Shown piece by piece: positions 1 through 10,790 of a stretch of 64,000 nucleotides of DNA (positions within the stretch are counted from its first letter, which is position 1; the number at the start of each line of letters is the position of its first letter). The DNA is from Monosporascus cannonballus. Its lineage: Eukaryota; Ascomycota; Sordariomycetes; Xylariales. The translations under genes were made by a program, and so were the position numbers. The stretch is taken from the NCBI GenBank assembly GCA_004154925.1, contig QJNS01000047.1:124001-188000 (forward strand). Reading direction: 5' to 3'. Below the pieces are notes generated by a model that saw only the letters and a program-made list of their open reading frames with translations, searched no databases and was not told where the DNA came from.

Positions 1-2049
1 ACCGTACGTAACTTGTAAAACTTTAATTTGTATTTTTAGGGAATCTGATATCTTTTTATTATTATAAAGGAAATAAAATTAATTTTTATTCCGGAATTAA
101 TTATGGCCTTATGTATTTTGCTTTTATATCGGAAGGAGATCTTAATTTGGCTACGCATTTTTTTCGTTATTTCGCATAAGGCCTTATCGGTTAAAGCTTT
201 TCGATACCTTATTTTTAAAAGCTTTTATAATTTTATAATTTTTAATAGTTTCTAACTTAAATAAGTTTTTATTCGCGAGTTTTTTTAATAGTATATTTAG
301 TACATTAATCGTTTTTATATCGGAATTATGTTTTTTCGCCATATTTATATTAAGGCTTTAAAATTTGATTTTTTTCCTGGTTTACCTTTTAATTCCGTAT
401 TTCCCGAATTATAGGATTAAAAAGATAAATTTCCGAAAAAAATATTTTTATATTTAAGAACTTATATTAAATACAAAATATCGGGGAATAATACAGGTAT
501 TTTTACAATATGGCCTTTTAATTCCGTTTTAATTCGGGGTATAAATAATAAAACCTAAGGTATTTTGGTTATCGGGGAATTTTAATATATCAGTACTTAT
601 CGTTTAATTCGATAGGAATCTTATTATTCCATCCGGGCCAAAAACTATTATTTTTTTTGGTTTTAAAATAAATAAGATAATCGTCCTAATAATAAATGAT
701 AAAATATAATAAATCGTAAGGGTTTACCGATAGTATTTTTTTATAAATAATGTATTTTAGGAATTCGTAAAATTTTGGGAATAATTATTTGTAATTATTA
801 ATATTTAATCGAAGTTAACCGTCCTTTATATATATTTTATATTTCTGGGAATTAAGGTAATATTAATATCTTAGCTTTATAATTATCTTGGAAACCGTTT
901 ATTCTGGATAATATTTATAAGCTTTAACCTTAAAATCTTAACAAATAAGATAATTTTCGTACTTTGGGTTATTATTCTAAATTTAAATGGTTATAGCAAT
1001 AATAAATTCTAGCTGGAAAAAAATTAAGTTAACTTCTTTTTTTTTTGCTTTACTGTCGGTTTTTTATTTAACTGTTTTGGTTTTTTTTAAAGTTAAGGAA
1101 TTCTTTTTTTTTGGAATCCTTTTTGGCGGGGAAACGATATTCGTTTTTAAAATACCCCTTTTTGCCATAATTAAAACATTTTATTTTGGACTTATTTTTC
1201 TTAAGTTTCTTTAAAGCGGAATTTATTTTTTTAAGGCTTACCTTTATTTTTCTTGGTTTGGCTATAGGAATTCTTATTATTATCTCGTTTATCGGTTTTT
1301 TTCTTTTTAAAATACCGATCAAAAATTTGTCGGTTAACGATAATAACCTTATTTATATATTTTGCAAAAAATCTAATCTTAAATCTCATATATAGTTTAT
1401 TTTTAACTTAAAATTTTAAGTTATTATAATAAAAATAAAATAACGCATTTTTTAATAAATTTGAAATAACAGCCAAACGGTTAAAGTTTATCGTACATTT
1501 AAATATTAATTTAATTTAATAAAAAAATAAAATTACTTAATAACGTTTTATTTTTTATCGGGGTTACCGAATAAAACGTATATTTTTTCTTCAAAGTTTT
1601 CGTAATCGTTAAAAATATAATTAATAAAGTCCGAAAATTCCTTTAGGTATTTTTTAAAGTAATCCGTCAAAATAAGTTCGAATTATTGGCGAATTTGTCC
1701 CATTAATAATTAAAAAATAATTATTACTTTTTAATATTTTTCCGGCAAAAAATTTTTATAAAACTTAAGGTAAAGTTTTATTTAAACTAAAAATCCATTA
1801 AGATCCTTTAATCCGTTATAAGGTTTGGGGAAAATTGGCTTATAACCTTTAACGTTTGGCATTTCGTAATAACCAGGGGGTGGAATAATTTTTTTCCGTG
1901 TCCGAATTGCGCCGAATAGTAGCAGGGTTAAGGCTTTTTTTTGCGTTCGTCTTAGGTCCAGCAAAAAGGGTCGGTAACCGACCCTTTAGTTTCGCCTTTT
2001 GGGGGAGCCAAACTAAAGAAAAGCTGGTTTTTTTCTTTTTATAAGCCAA
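1..2049 (-). pseudogene. gag and protease relic of gypsy element A
   Basis: Read on the minus strand, the order is Ty3/gypsy Gag then retropepsin. The capsid region begins near 1850 with a P-K-P-Y-N-G-x-K-D-L-N-G-F-L-V motif and continues around 1530-1700 with DYFKKYLKEFSDFINYIFN and YENFEEKIYVLFGNPDKK, the usual retrotrans_gag F-(E/D)-x-K-x-x-x-x-F-G-N-P-D block. A zinc knuckle near 1165-1215 reads CFNYGKKGYFKNEYRFP; the second Cys, His and last Cys of CCHC are all Tyr, as expected from G-to-A change. Near 30-130 a retropepsin-like segment (AIINSGIKINFIS, with DSGAT expected) starts pol. Stops replace Gln and Trp codons. Non-functional. About 350 residues separate knuckle and protease, longer than usual. 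Confidence 0.7.
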
Positions 2050-2639
2050 ATATTCTTTTCTTTTAAGGTTTAGATTTTTGTTATTAAGGTACTTAATTTT
2101 TCTTTCGCAATAAATTTTTTTTTCCGGTTTTTGGCCTTATATTTTTTTTAACCTTTTCCTTAATTATTTCTTTTTTCGATTTTTTTCCTTAGACTTTAAT
2201 AATGTCCTTAAGGGCCGGGGTAAGTTATTATTTAGGTTATAAAAATAACGGGGCTCCTTAAGATCGAATTATAAAAAGTATTATATTATTAATTAATTAG
2301 AAAACTTCCTTAATAAAGGGTAAATCGTTAAGTTTTATTAATAATATTTTACTGGCTAATAACGGAAATTATATACGTTATTTATTTTCTGAATATCGTC
2401 TTATATTATCGTTTATATTAAATTCAGGAAAATTTATGCTTTAATTAGGCGGTAAATTATTTGTCGTTTATTAATTAAGGAATTATTAAAATATAACGAA
2501 CCTGTTATATATTTATCTGGAAATATAAGCAATATCCGAAATAAGGTTTTAATATATAAATAATAATAAAACGAAAAATAATTTAATAGTTTATTTGTTA
2601 AAAAGATTTAAAGATTTTTCCCTTAATTAAAAAATAATA

Positions 2640-2912
2640 CAGTTACCTTTAGATTAAGAGCTTAGATTAATAGCTAAGGAGCGAAAATTAAGTAAGTGCT
2701 ATTTATATAAAAGATTAATTCATTATATATCCCAAACTCCCAAAGTAAGTATATCGTGGATCTATATAATCTATGTGATCTAGTCACAGATTACCTAAAT
2801 CATTTAGATCACATTAAGAGCTAAGCCTTTCATCCGGAGTTTGGCCGTGACAGGCCCGCGCTAGGCCTTAAGGGTTGGTCTCCTCGAGACAGGAACCCCT
2901 GTTCCTGTAACA
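2640..2912 (-). repeat. 5' LTR of gypsy element A
   Basis: On the minus strand it starts TGTTACAGGAACAGGGG at 2912. A perfect 8-bp inverted repeat with a 4-base spacer (acaggaac/gttcctgt, 2889-2908) lies at the terminus. GC content is far higher than in the adjacent gag, so the LTR escaped most RIP. A TATA-like atataaatag stretch lies near 2700-2710. The inner boundary is uncertain by several bases because no second copy is visible. Confidence 0.55.
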
Positions 2913-3002
2913 ATTTATTACTCAGATTCCCACGATACTTCTATTAACATAAACGCGTCAACTTAAGGTTTAATAATTAGTTAAACCGCATAGTTCGTCA
3001 TA
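2913..3002 (+). repeat. truncated 5' LTR of gypsy-1 (last 90 bp)
   Basis: Matches the last ~90 bp of the 3' LTR at 9290-9379: cagattcccacgatac, then the aaggtttaat and aaaccgcatag blocks, ending gtcata at 3002 (cytosine-to-thymine version of gtcaca). The upstream LTR part was displaced by insertion of element A at 2912/2913. Confidence 0.75.
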
Positions 3003-3179
3003 CGTTACAAACTCTTATTCAATAATACCATTAGACTTTAAACCATATTTAATACTGTTAAAATATTAACTAGCGCTTAGGAAACTCTTATTTAATAACT
3101 TTAAGCTCGAATTCGGAAACTGGAAAAAAAAAATTCGATAACTTAAGGTTACGCCACCTGCCCAAACCTTTCTTGCCCG

Positions 3180-4960
3180 TATAAAACCCAAAAAGCCGAA
3201 ACTTTACAATAAAAAGGACAACCCTTAAACCTTCTTAATTTAGGCACAAATTTACTTTCGTTTCTTAAACCTTAATAACCCAGCGAATATAATCTTAGCA
3301 ATAAAAGCATACCTAGCAAAAAATACGATTAATTAATTTAAACCTATTATAAAAAACTTTTTAAAAATAAAAAAGCCGGATAAAAAGAATTTTACTAATA
3401 AAATCTTTTTATTTTATAATAATTTCGAAAACAAAATACTCGATAATTTCGGTAATCCAGATAAAAAACGATTTACGGTTTAATAATTCTTATAATTCCG
3501 ATAAAAAAATCCGCATTTAAATACGCCGTAATTTTTAAATATTTTACGGCTAAGATGAAATACAAAAATAATGAGGCCGCCGCCGTTATCGATATATTTT
3601 ATAAAAAGTTAAAAAATAATATAAAAAATAAAATTATTCGGAATAAACGATTAATTACCTTAAACCGATATATTACAAAGGTAATCAAGATTAACAATCG
3701 ACGGTTTGAAAAATAATAAAAAAAATAATATGCCTTATAATCGCAATATAATAAATTCAACCAGAGGAAAAAATGAAACGCATCCCTTATTTCTTATGGA
3801 ATAACGCCAGAACCTATGGAACTCGGCGTTACCCACAAATAAAATTAAAGCCAGATTAAGTGCTTTAATTACGACAAAATGGAACATAAGGCTTATAAAT
3901 GCAAAAAACCCAAAAAGCCATAACAAAATAATGAAACCCTTATACCGGAAGGATAATTTAAGAATAATTAAGGAAACGATAACAAAGTTATTAACATAAT
4001 CTAAGCTAAATACGTATTAGGCCCATAACAAAAGGTCCAATAAGGACTATTATAAGAAAAAATTTAACGAAAAATACGAAAAGACCGAAAATTAAATTAA
4101 TGAATATTGCGAATATAATAAAAAGCATTACAAAAATAATTACGCAAATACCAGAATTAAACAAAAAAATCTGTCCCAAAATCCTAAATCGATACGGCAA
4201 AAAATATACTATATATTGTCGACGACGAGAATATCCTGATTATAAAGAATAAAAATAATATATTTACGAACGAATTATCGGTATGTATTATAAGGGATTT
4301 AATTTTCCAAATCGTGCCGGAAATAATAAGAACGATAAATAATAATATCGACATTTTCGAACCATAATTCCAGAAGATATCCAGCAATTGGCCGAAATAA
4401 AAAATTAGCCGGAAAGAAAATAATGTCCGTAAAAAAACCTTTTTTGTTATTATAAATAATACAACTATTAAACGAAAAAGGAATTAATCCAGCGTACGGT
4501 AAAAAAGCATTATTAAAAAGTTTTTACGGATTTTCATTTTTAATTAGTATTTACTACGGATCCTTAAAAAAAAGTTATTCAAAAATACGTCAATTTATAT
4601 AAAATCTCTGGAATAATAGTTAAAATAACGTTTAATAAGATATAATCGTAAACATAAAAAATAATTTACTCGATAAAAAGAAGAATTGCAAAAAGATTAA
4701 AAGCATTTAATATAACTTAAAGGAACAGTACGCCGACAATAACGACAAATATAATAATTTAATATATTAAACAAAGAAATATAGGCAAAACCTAATAGAT
4801 TGGAACAGGAATTAAAAGAAAAAGATTATTTATAAAAAAGCCGCAAAATAACGAAACCTAGAAAAATTAAAAAAGAATTCCCAAAAAAGGCTTTAAACGC
4901 AATAATAAGAAACGTTAACGATTTTATTACTTTAAATATACGAATCGAAATATATTAATA
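3180..4960 (+). pseudogene. gag relic of gypsy-1
   Basis: Degraded Ty3/gypsy Gag. The capsid part (about 3180-3720) contains recognisable stretches such as SAFKYAVIFKYFTAKMKYK and an LDNFGNPDKKRF-like block after allowing for RIP stops. A zinc knuckle lies at 3861-3902, reading CFNYDKMEHKAYKC: C-x2-(C to Y)-x4-H-x4-C with the His at 3885-3887 and both outer Cys intact, the best preserved knuckle of the five copies. A charged, Gln-stop-rich segment follows up to the protease. The antisense strand here is also open in hydrophobic frames, which are shadows. Confidence 0.75.
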
Positions 4961-4967
4961 TATCGTA

Positions 4968-7900
4968 ATGATAAATTGCGGAATTTTGAACAGAAATTAT
5001 ATTTTACCGGATATAATTAATAAGCTTAAATTGCTATAAAAATACAAGTTAAAACTTTATATAACGACAAATACCGAAAATTAGGAATTTGTTCACGATA
5101 ATGGAAAAATTATATACGAAATCAATTATTTAGAGATTTTTATTAAAAAATAATACCAAACGGTTAATTTCGATATCGTTTTATTTGGGAATTACGGTAT
5201 AATCTTAGGATTAATATTGATACGTTAATATAAAATTTTAATTAATAAAAAACCTGGCTAAGTAAAATTTACTTTATATTTTATTAATAAATAAAAAACG
5301 ATTAAGATTTTAATACTCGATTAAAAATAATAACGAATATAAATATAAAAATATAATAAAAACCTTATTACTTAAAGAAATAAAAGATAAAACGAAACGG
5401 ATATTAAAAAAATATAACGTATTATTATTATTATTAAAACGAAATTAAAGCAATTAAATAACGATTTAAAATAATAAGAATAACAGCTTAAGAAATTAAG
5501 AAATTTAATTAATATATTATTACAATATTACAGATATAAGCAGCTTTTCAAAAAGGAATTTAATACGAAATTACCAGAATATAACGAATAAAATTATGAA
5601 ATAATCCTTAAAAGAAGATTTTCGACAAAGTTTTACCTTATTTATAACCTTAATAAAAACGAATTACGTACTTTGAAAAAATATCTAGAAAATTGGCTAC
5701 AAAAAGGATAAATTCAACTTTTAAAATTACTAACAGATTACTTAATATTTTTTGTACCAAAAAAAAATAAAAAATTACGATTTATGGTTAATTATCGATA
5801 ATTAAATAATATTATTATTAAAAATCGAATGTTATTATTTATAATTACGAAAATAAGAACCGATTTTACAAAGCCAAATAATTTACAGCGTTCGATCTTA
5901 AAAGTAAATATAATTTTATTAGGATTAAAAAAGAATATAAATAAAAAATAACTTTCAAAACGAAATACGGACTATTTAAATATTTGGTTATATTTATAGG
6001 ATTTACGAACGTATCAACAACTTTTTAGCAAATAGTTAATTACGTATTACGAAAATACCTTAATATTTTCGTCGTTTATTATCTCGACGATATTCTTATT
6101 TTTTTAAAACGGAAAAAGCATATATAAAATACGTTTATAAGGTTTTTCAAGTTTTACAGGACGTAAATATATTTGTTAATATAAAAAAAAGTTAATTTTA
6201 TATATAGGAAATAAAATATTTGAAATATATTATTATCCTAAAACATATTAAAATAAATCTCAAAATAATTATTATAATCACAAAATAGCAAACGTTAATA
6301 ACAGTTGAAAAAATACAAGTATTTTCTGGATTTGCTAATTATTACAGAATATATATTTGAAATTTTAATAAAATAATTATACCTTTAACGAATTTTACGA
6401 AAAAGAAATTTAAATAAATGCCAAATATGGAAGAGGTATTTCAGAATATTAAGGATGCGATTATTAGCGAATTAATATTAATTATATACAATCCAAACCG
6501 CCTCGTAAAATGAAAAACCGATATTTCGAATTGCGTATTAAATATAATAATCGGATAACAAAATAATTAAGGTAAATTATACCTTATTATATTTTTTTTC
6601 GTACAAATTAAAAGGAACCGAACTTAATTACGGTATTCCAAATAAGGAATTTATAATTATTATTATAATATTTCGAAAATTTATGCATTTTTTGAAAAAA
6701 AGCTTATACCAGATTAAAGTTTATATAAATTATTAACATCTTATTCGATTTATTATAATTAAGGAACTTCTAAAACAATAATTTCGTTATTTGGAAAAAT
6801 TGGCGAATTTTGATTTCGTTATTATTTATAAAAAAAGATTAGAAAACGGCAAAGTAAATACTTTAAGCAAACGACCAAACCTTAAAGAAAAATTAATTAA
6901 AATTAACTATATAATTTTTGATATTACTATAAAAGGATATTTACGTTTATAATAAATTATTATAATTCGGGTAATACCTTTTAATATATATCAAAAAATT
7001 TGATAACATAATAACGGCTTCCTAAAAGACCAAAAAAACGGACAAAATATAAGTTTTAAAAAAATATTAAAAAGATTTAATACGCGAAATATACGAATAT
7101 TAATTACATAAATATTTAAGGATTTATATAACCTTAAAACGATTTTAACGTATATTTTCTTTTTTAAAAATAAAATTAACGGTATAAAACATTATATAAT
7201 AATACAATATTTTCGCCAAAATAAAGATTTGATAATATAAATTATACGGAAAATTACACCTATTACTAATCGCAAAACGACCATAATATTTAATCATATT
7301 TAACTTTATTATTAAATTTCTTATATCAAAAAATCCAGCTACGGTAATACATTATGATAATATTTTCGTAATCGTCGACCGATTTACGAAATCTTTTTAT
7401 TTCTTACTATATTATAAGGATACAAACGCCGAACAAATAACATATATTTTTTTCAAATATATTTTTAACGTATACAAATTATTTATAAACATTATTTTAA
7501 ATAAAGAATTAACGTTTACATTTAACTTTTAGCAAGGCCTTATAATATAAATTAACTTAAATTATAAATTATCTAACGTTTTTAAACCTTAAATAAATAA
7601 ATAAATAAAACAAATACATTAAATCTTAAAAGTTTATATACGATATTAAATTAATTATAAACAAAATAATTAAGTTAAGAAATTATTAACTATATAATTA
7701 ATTTATAATATCAGTAATTACGAAAATATCAAAATAATACTTGCGAATATAAATTTTGATTTTATTTTAAAAGTTTATAAAAAAATATATAACGACGGTT
7801 TAATTAATATTAAAATAATTTTTACGTTAAAATAATTACGATAATTATATTAAAAAATAAAAATAAAAATGGAATTTATACGAAATTAAATAAGTAAGTA

Positions 7901-8330
7901 CTATAATTAAAAAAAGTTAAAAGAATTAATTTTCGAAAAAAAGGAAATAGTTTTTTTTATTACAGAAAATATTAAAATAAAACGACCTAAAAAACTTGAT
8001 TTTAAGTATATCGGTCTATATAAAATCGCCAAAAAATCTTAAAAAATAATTATTAATTAAAACTTTTATTAAAAATTAAATTCCATTTATTCTTTTATAT
8101 TTTTTTTACTTAAATTCATAACAAATATAATTAAAATGTATATACTATAAGACGATATGGAAATAAAAAACAAACAAATGTACGAAATGGAGAAAATTTT
8201 CGATATATAGAAACAAAACGGATTTACCCAGCCTCTGATCAAATAAAAAAAGCACCCAAATTTCGAAAACACCTAGGAACCGGCCAAAAATCTTATTGGC
8301 GCCCAGCGCCTATTGAAAAACTTTTATTAA
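4968..8330 (+). pseudogene. pol relic of gypsy-1 (PR-RT-RH-IN-chromodomain)
   Basis: Retropepsin begins near 4968 (MINCGILNRNYILPD; family form expected DCGASRNYI) and ends with FGNYGIILGL near 5190-5215. Reverse transcriptase spans about 5560-6200, with YYLDDILIF intact (YLDD at 6080-6091) but reached only across frameshifts and stops. RNase H: KTDISNCVL near 6515. Integrase core about 7345-7600 (DNIFVIVDRFTKSFYF). Chromodomain about 8181-8330: MEKIFDI, KQNGFT, then NTxEPAKNLIGAQRLLKNFY, in which the aromatic residue before EPAKNL is now a stop. In chromoviruses the C-terminal chromodomain guides integration toward methylated-histone chromatin. The gene is dead: dozens of TAA/TAG codons replace CAA/CAG/TGG. 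Confidence 0.82.
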
Positions 8331-8429
8331 CAATAACGGGCGCGTCCTAATTAACGGCCGACCAGTCGGTAGCCGGGATATCGGGCCAATCGGCCGCGAT
8401 ATATGTTAACGTAAGAGCCGTAACGGCAG

Positions 8430-8918
8430 CCTTTAATTATTTTTGTTCCCGATACTTTTATTCCTTTAATTCGTTTAATAATTAAGGCTTACGTTATACC
8501 ATAATAACATTTTTCGAACGAATTAACGCCTTTTGCTTACGCAAATAAACAAAAGAAAATTTTTTTATTTATTTTTCCTAATATTTACGTTAAACCTTAA
8601 AATAAAGCCGTTAAAGCTTTAATAATTACTTTTCGGTAAACGTTTCCTTGCGTTTTAAATGTTTATATTTGCGACAAATATTTTATTAAAAAAAGGTACG
8701 CCAATATTATTATAAAATTAATTTCGATTAATATATTCTATATACCTTAAAATATTTTCCATTATTTTATACCTTATGTTTTTCGAAAAACAATAAAAAC
8801 AAGGTATAATTTCGTAACCAAATTCGTTAAAAGCTTTTATAAGATTAATACGACAAACGGTAGAAAAACGGAAAACGCAATAAATTTTAGAAATACGAAA
8901 TAACATAATCAAAAGCAA
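8430..8918 (-). pseudogene. antisense ORF of gypsy-1 (Cys-motif protein)
   Basis: Between chromodomain and polypurine tract, the strand opposite to pol carries an ORF, open for 66 codons from 8918 and continuing through a few RIP-type stops toward 8430. The visible product is basic and contains NEFGYEIIPCFYCFSKN followed by LRYIEYINR, which looks like C-x2-C plus a second C-x2-C pair turned to Tyr by G-to-A change. The same position and strand in gypsy-5 reads NKFEYEIIFYFYNFLKH, and in gypsy-4 KFGFKVMPHTPCFENC, so the frame is conserved among copies. Function unknown; a zinc-binding or nucleic-acid-binding accessory protein is an inference. Confidence 0.5.
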
Positions 8919-8993
8919 AAAAAAGGATATTTACTAAACGAAAAAAAGAAAAAAAGAAATTTTGAAAGTAAGATTTAGAAAAAGGGGAAATCA

Positions 8994-9379
8994 TATTACG
9001 ATCCGACAAGTTCCGGTTTCAAAAAACGGTCAAGCAGGGAGCATATAGGCCACCTCCCGGGTTACGTAATGGTGATCATTGCCAAGCTAGTGATTATTAA
9101 TAATTAAAAGTAATTCTAAGTAATCGTAATTATTACTAAGGGCGTAATTACAAATAATTAAGCCAAAAAGTAAAAGAATATATACGTTTATTATTTTTAT
9201 AATTTAAATAATTTTAGCTTATAATATTTATTAATATAATATCGTTACCTAAGGTACTTTTAGTATTACGAGATATAATACGTTATTGTATTTATTGCTT
9301 AGATTTCCACGATACTCCTGCTAACATAAACCCGTCGACTTAAGGTTTAATAGTTGATTAAACCGCATAGCTCGTCACA
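8994..9379 (+). repeat. 3' LTR of gypsy-1
   Basis: 386 bp, from tattacgatccgacaagttc (ancestral TGTTACGACC start) to ctcgtcaca. The U3 half shares sequence with the gypsy-5 LTR (fgaagttccgg-type start cgacaagttccgg, then the tgatcattgccaagct region), while the R/U5 half is common to all five gypsy elements and both solo LTRs. Preceded by a purine-rich tract at 8977-8993. Confidence 0.85.
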
Positions 9380-10790
9380 CGGTATTTCGGCTTTAAGGTG
9401 GCAAATATGCTTATATTAAAAGGCTGAAAAACGTAGAAAACGCACGTAAGTAAGAAAATAATGTATATCTTATTTTAAAAATATATTTATATAAATCTTT
9501 CGGTAATGTAAATATTATGGCCGTCAATTATTAACAACTTTTATTTATCCGGGTTTTTCAGCTTGGTATAAGGGATAAAAACTTCGCGAAATTACGTTAA
9601 GTTGATTTCGGTATTCGTCTAGCCGTTTTTTAACGTAATAAGTACTAGCTTTCGTCTGCTTTATCTTTCGAATCAAAAAATTATTATTATTTTACGTTAA
9701 TGCCGGTAAAGATTACCAAAAGTAACAACGAACGCCCGTTAGCATTAATATATGTAATTATAGTAATTTACCTCTTTTTAAACATGTTATGACCCAGCCA
9801 AGGGAGGGTCTCGGAAACGGTCACTCGGTGACCGAAACAGAACACAAGAGGGTCGAAGCTACGTGACATGGATCCGGAGTGATCCAAGGGATCCAACGGG
9901 ATCCAACGGGATCCATGCAGTTATCCGATATGGATCCGGAATGATCCAAGGGATCTAACGGGATCCATGAAAAAATATATACGCTCGTTATTTCCATAGT
10001 TTAGATAACCTCAGCTTGCAATTACAACATCGTTACCCAAGACACCCTTGGAATTACGAGACGTGACACGATTACTGTATCTATTGCTCAGATTCCCACA
10101 ATACTCCTGCCAACATAAACCCGTACGACTAAGGTTTAATAGTTGGTTAAACCGCCAAGCCGTCACAAAACATATCTTTTAAGAAAATATTTTTCATTTA
10201 TATTTTTCATTATTCCAATTTCGTTTGCGTTATATCGGTTTTTTTACTTAATAATTTTAATTTCCGACAAAACGAAACTTTCGAATAGAACGTAAATAAA
10301 GGCCGAGGAAACGCTATTTACACGTTTATAATCGATCGTCGTACCTTTAATAACCTTGATTTTAAAATAATAACGTAAATGTCGGATTAGTTAACCTTTT
10401 TTTAGGTGTTTAGGATTGTCGTAATTAATTAAAAAGCGTTATACGTATAAGCGAAATTGAAAATAAAATAATGTATAACTTAATTAACTTTAAATAATAA
10501 CTTAATAGGTTAAATTTTTCTTCTGAATTTGTAATAATTTCTGGCAATGTTTATCGAACTTTTCTTTCATCCGTATATCTTAGACATAGCGTAAAATATA
10601 TTTTTTATTAACCTGGTAACCCTTAAACGCTGAATAGAGTGACCTTTTATGTAGTATTTCGTTAATTGCCTGCGCCGTACGGAATTAAGCTGAAAGCGGC
10701 GTATCGTTCGAAAGCGCAGATTTTGACGAATAAGAAGATAATTTTTTTCAATTTTCAAAAGCGTTATTAAGAAACTCTTTATAGGGAAAG
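9380..10790 (-). pseudogene. Pogo/Tigger-like transposase relic, split by a solo LTR
   Basis: Minus-strand DDE transposase fragment. Near 10208-10240 it reads NRYNANEIGIM, matching the N-M-D-E-x-G-I-M catalytic Asp box of fungal Pogo/Tigger transposases, with TIDYKRVNSVSSAF upstream. Beyond the solo LTR insertion, 9470-9530 reads LLIIDGHNIYITERFI, the second catalytic D-G-H box, followed by FQPFNISIFATLKPKY (family form L-Q-P-L-D-x-x-x-F-x-P-L-K). The N-terminal helix-turn-helix part should lie in 10400-10790 but is too damaged to place. The C-terminus was cut by gypsy-1 inserted at 9379/9380 and continues off-window. Stops and frameshifts throughout. Terminal inverted repeats were not identified. 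Confidence 0.7.
9785..10167 (+). repeat. solo LTR of the gypsy family (TSD AAACA)
   Basis: 383 bp from tgttatgacccagccaaggg to aagccgtcaca, flanked by identical 5-bp duplications aaaca (9780-9784 and 10168-10172). It is the product of LTR-LTR recombination of a family member that had landed in the Pogo-like transposase. Little RIP is visible: it retains many CA dinucleotides and is GC-richer than its surroundings. Its U3 holds repeated GGATCC units (gatccggagtgatccaaggg, then gggatccaac more than once), unlike the U3 of the other copies. Confidence 0.92.

Larger units (their letters stand above)
1..2912 (-). mobile_element. Ty3/gypsy element A, 5' part, cut by window edge
   Basis: Minus-strand LTR retrotransposon fragment read from its 5' LTR (right, about 2640-2912) through gag to the start of protease at the left window edge; the rest of pol lies outside. 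It is a different family from the five gypsy elements further right, because its LTR shares no sequence with theirs. It sits inside the 5' LTR of gypsy-1: the gypsy-1 LTR resumes at 2913 in the middle of a segment that is continuous in the other copies. Coding parts are heavily RIP-mutated, whereas the LTR is nearly spared. Its target duplication cannot be tested because the other end is off-window. Confidence 0.75.
2913..9379 (+). mobile_element. gypsy-1, chromodomain Ty3/gypsy retrotransposon (dead)
   Basis: Plus-strand element: truncated 5' LTR (2913-3002), gag, protease, reverse transcriptase, RNase H, integrase, chromodomain, an antisense ORF, polypurine tract (agaaaaaggggaaatca, 8977-8993) and full 3' LTR (8994-9379). 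It belongs to the family of gypsy-2 to -5 by the shared LTR 3' half and the same domain order. Its 3' end lies in a Pogo-like transposase that resumes at 9380 (candidate 5-bp target duplication cggta); the 5' partner is off-window because element A interrupts the 5' LTR. Every frame is broken by RIP-type stops. Confidence 0.85.

Noticed and set aside
987..1395. Overlapping small plus-strand ORFs (987-1214 and 1186-1395)
   Set aside because: They are complements of the element A gag zinc-knuckle region on the minus strand.
9840..9970. Regular GGATCC-containing units considered as a CRISPR-like or satellite array
   Set aside because: Units are short, irregular and without unique spacers, and lie inside the U3 of a solo LTR with a clear target duplication.
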